The position numbers were made by a program, and so were the translations under genes. DNA of 6,885 nt from Thermoleophilia bacterium (GTDB lineage: Bacteria; Actinomycetota; Thermoleophilia; RBG-16-64-13): the NCBI GenBank assembly GCA_016929985.1, contig JAFGIH010000058.1, forward strand, positions 1-6,885. The letters run 5' to 3'. The notes under the pieces were generated by a model, which was not told the DNA's origin, made no database searches, and was given only the letters and a program-made list of their open reading frames with translations. Each line of letters starts with the position of its first letter. The stretch's first letter is position 1. This document shows, in pieces, positions 5,704 to 6,885 of this stretch.

Positions 5704-6128
5704 AAGTCGCTCCCTACCAGCTCTTTCCATTGCTGCTTATAGAACGGAGCCAGATCGCCGGCACGCCGCAGATAGTAGAGCTGGCTCTCGCTTTCGGCAT
5801 CGGCGTCTTCGGTGTAGAGGAGCTCACCCCGTACCACCTCCGCTGCCAGCAGTGCGTTGGCCTCGGGTATGACCACGAGATCCACCCGATCTGCTCCCAG
5901 TAGACTCTCCAGTTCCAGAGTGAGCCCGGTGCGATCCTTAGCATCGAGCTTGAGATGCCGTCGCGGCTGGATGCCGATGTCAATATCTGACCCGCCCGGG
6001 GCGAGACCGCTTTGCCTTCCGTCCAGCAGCGCCGCGACTTCCACGGCTCGGCTGCCGAAAACGTAGATCGATTCGAGCCCGTGGCGACGGGCAATGGCTA
6101 TCAAACGGCTCTGCAGGTCTTCTTCCAT
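5700..6128 (-). CDS. mntA: MntA-like minimal nucleotidyltransferase antitoxin (type VII TA)
   Basis: MntA proteins neutralise HepT by transferring AMP onto a tyrosine near the HEPN active site. This 142-residue protein shows the polymerase-beta-type motif: YVFGSRA with Gly25-Ser26, SDIDIG with Asp48 and Asp50, and a third acidic residue at Asp83 in RVDLVVIPEA. The catalytic set is complete. The GS-to-DxD spacing is 21 residues, against about 9-10 in minimal members, because of an insert (VEVAALLDGRQSGLAPGG). A C-terminal segment, YYLRRAGDLAPF, extends past the core. Start: ATG 6128 matches the family start and has a -10-like GATAAT placed for a leaderless message. ATG 6158 or 6155 would add ten or nine residues, without a good ribosome site. 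It ends in a GTGA overlap with hepT and follows vapC on the same strand. Confidence 0.9.
   Translation of the reverse strand: MEEDLQSRLIAIARRHGLESIYVFGSRAVEVAALLDGRQSGLAPGGSDIDIGIQPRRHLKLDAKDRTGLTLELESLLGADRVDLVVIPEANALLAAEVVRGELLYTEDADAESESQLYYLRRAGDLAPFYKQQWKELVGSDL
5710..5715 (-). promoter_or_regulatory. Shine-Dalgarno site for hepT
   Basis: On the minus strand AGGGAG lies within the last codons of mntA, six bases before GTG 5703. It supports this start over ATG 5730, and it fits coupled translation of hepT through the four-base GTGA overlap. Confidence 0.6.
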
Positions 6129-6134
6129 AGGTCC

Positions 6135-6140
6135 ATTATC
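6135..6140 (-). promoter_or_regulatory. Possible -10 element for leaderless mntA mRNA
   Basis: On the minus strand GATAAT matches TATAAT in five of six bases and ends six bases before the A of ATG 6128. That is the spacing expected if transcription starts on the ATG itself, as is common in Actinomycetota. No clear -35 hexamer is visible. It would let mntA-hepT be expressed apart from vapBC. Confidence 0.35.
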
Positions 6141-6171
6141 GCACCGGCGCCACATCATCGAGAGCTCGATC

Positions 6172-6582
6172 TCAGTCGTGCCCGCGGGCCCCGCCGGGCG
6201 CCAACTCCAGATCGGTCAAGGCAAAGTCGTCGCCCACGCAGAGAAGCGGCTGCCCCGCCAGACGCGCCACCGCGTACGTGAGGCAATCGCCATAGTTCAG
6301 GCCTGCCTGGCGCCTGCCCCTGCCGAAGCGCGCGTAGGCGGCCACGGCCTCCCGCCGGTGGAGCGATCCAAAGGGGATCTCCGTGAGCCGGAACCCTTCC
6401 GCGAACTGCTGCAGCCACGCAACCGCCTCTGCGCCAAACCGAGCCTCCAAGACGATGCCTGTCTCCACCAAGGTCGGCGCACCGATACCCACCGCGTCGG
6501 CCTCGACCAGCGCCTCGAGCACCGCCTCGTATCCGGGCTCCTGCAAGAACACAGCTAGGATGGCCGACGTGTCCAGGATCAT
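6172..6582 (-). CDS. vapC: VapC-like PIN-domain ribonuclease toxin (type II TA)
   Basis: This 136-residue protein is a PIN-domain toxin of the VapC group, Mg-dependent endoribonucleases that cut tRNA, rRNA or mRNA and are held inactive by VapB. The start MILDTSAIL carries Asp4, ETGIVLEARFG carries Glu40, LNYGDCLTYAVAR carries Asp99, and LLCVGDDFALTDL carries Asp118 or Asp119. The four acidic metal-binding positions of the fold are therefore present and the toxin looks intact. The length is normal. ATG 6582 overlaps the vapB stop as ATGA, so the pair is probably translationally coupled. The gene ends 43 bp before mntA ATG 6128 on the same strand, so a vapB-vapC-mntA-hepT transcript is plausible. 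Confidence 0.93.
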   Translation of the reverse strand: MILDTSAILAVFLQEPGYEAVLEALVEADAVGIGAPTLVETGIVLEARFGAEAVAWLQQFAEGFRLTEIPFGSLHRREAVAAYARFGRGRRQAGLNYGDCLTYAVARLAGQPLLCVGDDFALTDLELAPGGARGHD

Positions 6583-6839
6583 ACGCCGTCGGGTCCGTAG
6601 CCCAGGATGCGGTCGTCAAGGGAGGCGTCGTGCGGGCGGCCGAGTTGGTCGGCGGGCATCTTGGACCAGACCTCCCGCTCCAAGAACCGCAGCAGGTGCG
6701 CCCTGCGCTCTTCGGGATCCACGCGGAGCGCCAGGCGGTCGCGACGCTCCCTGAGAGCCGCACGGATCGCCTGAGTCTTGGATTCGCCCGTCATAGCTGT
6801 GCGTATTCCGCTGAAACCGATCAGGCGTTCCACGCTCAT
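6579..6839 (-). CDS. vapB: VapB-like antitoxin (PSK-type) with unusual N-terminus
   Basis: The body matches PSK-type VapB antitoxins, which repress their operon with an N-terminal ribbon-helix-helix-like or AbrB-like DNA-binding part and block VapC with a flexible C-terminus. AMTGESKTQAIRAALRER resembles the family's (L/M)TGES..(E/Q)A(V/I)..AL.ER core. The end, DASLDDRILGYGPDGV, resembles its usual DDxILGYDxxG end. The usual start, a short strand like MALxIKDPE, is not visible. In its place are ERLIG-containing repeats from a 24-bp tandem duplication. I chose ATG 6839 (86 residues). GTG 6857 (92 residues) and ATG 6794 (71 residues) are alternatives, and none has a strong ribosome site. The frame also stays open to the window edge, so a longer product is possible. 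Confidence 0.8.
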   Translation of the reverse strand: MSVERLIGFSGIRTAMTGESKTQAIRAALRERRDRLALRVDPEERRAHLLRFLEREVWSKMPADQLGRPHDASLDDRILGYGPDGV

Positions 6840-6881
6840 GCCGATCAGCCGTTCCACTTCATGCCGATCAGATCGGAGCGA
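6799..6881 (-). repeat. About three imperfect 24-bp tandem repeats at the vapB 5' end
   Basis: Minus-strand units at 6857-6834 and 6833-6810 are in-frame 24-bp copies encoding (V/M)ERLIGMS and VERLIGFS. A further upstream copy around 6881-6858 shares CTGATCGGCATGA but is one base shorter, which breaks the frame relation. A degraded copy can be seen towards 6799. On the + strand TCATGCCGATCAG occurs at 6836-6848 and 6859-6871. The array may continue past the window edge. Confidence 0.7.
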
Positions 6882-6885
6882 AGCG

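Noticed and set aside
6799..6881. CRISPR-like repeats at the right edge
   Set aside because: The units are contiguous, with no unique spacers, and they encode protein in frame.
6869..6885. AGATCGGA near the right edge resembling a sequencing adapter start
   Set aside because: The following bases (GCGAAGCG) do not match the usual adapter, and the segment fits the local repeat; a chance match.

Overview
This is a high-GC bacterial window with frequent GTG and TTG starts and tightly packed or overlapping genes. The style fits Actinomycetota or another high-GC phylum, but nothing here fixes the taxon. The left edge cuts a gene. The right edge falls inside a small tandem repeat, so it may be an assembly end.

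Bases 1-2839 are the end of a surface-polysaccharide cluster on the + strand. They hold the C-terminal part of a radical SAM/SPASM protein, a GT4-family glycosyltransferase and a GDP-L-fucose synthase. The last makes GDP-L-fucose, a donor that a glycosyltransferase could place in a cell-surface glycan.

From about 2860 to the right edge the content changes abruptly to toxin-antitoxin (TA) genes: four modules in about 4 kb. (1) abiEi-abiEii (+, type IV TA / phage abortive infection) overlap by 11 nt. A promoter precedes them, with a strong inverted repeat over its -10 region that fits AbiEi autorepression. (2) hicB (+) is followed by the C-terminal half of hicA in another frame. The toxin looks truncated by a deletion that also fused a foreign tail onto HicB. 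(3) mntA-hepT (-, type VII TA, nucleotidyltransferase/HEPN) overlap by 4 nt, and the HEPN motif Arg is replaced by Cys. (4) vapB-vapC (-, type II, PIN toxin) also overlap by 4 nt, and the vapB N-terminus is distorted by the 24-bp tandem repeat. Modules 3 and 4 are co-directional and may form one transcript, with a possible internal leaderless promoter for mntA.

The region reads as a defence/TA island next to a glycan cluster. One module (AbiE) appears complete, two (HicBA, MntA-HepT) carry lesions in the toxin, and VapBC is intact in the toxin but odd in the antitoxin. I see no RNA genes, CRISPR array, transposase or convincing intrinsic terminator.
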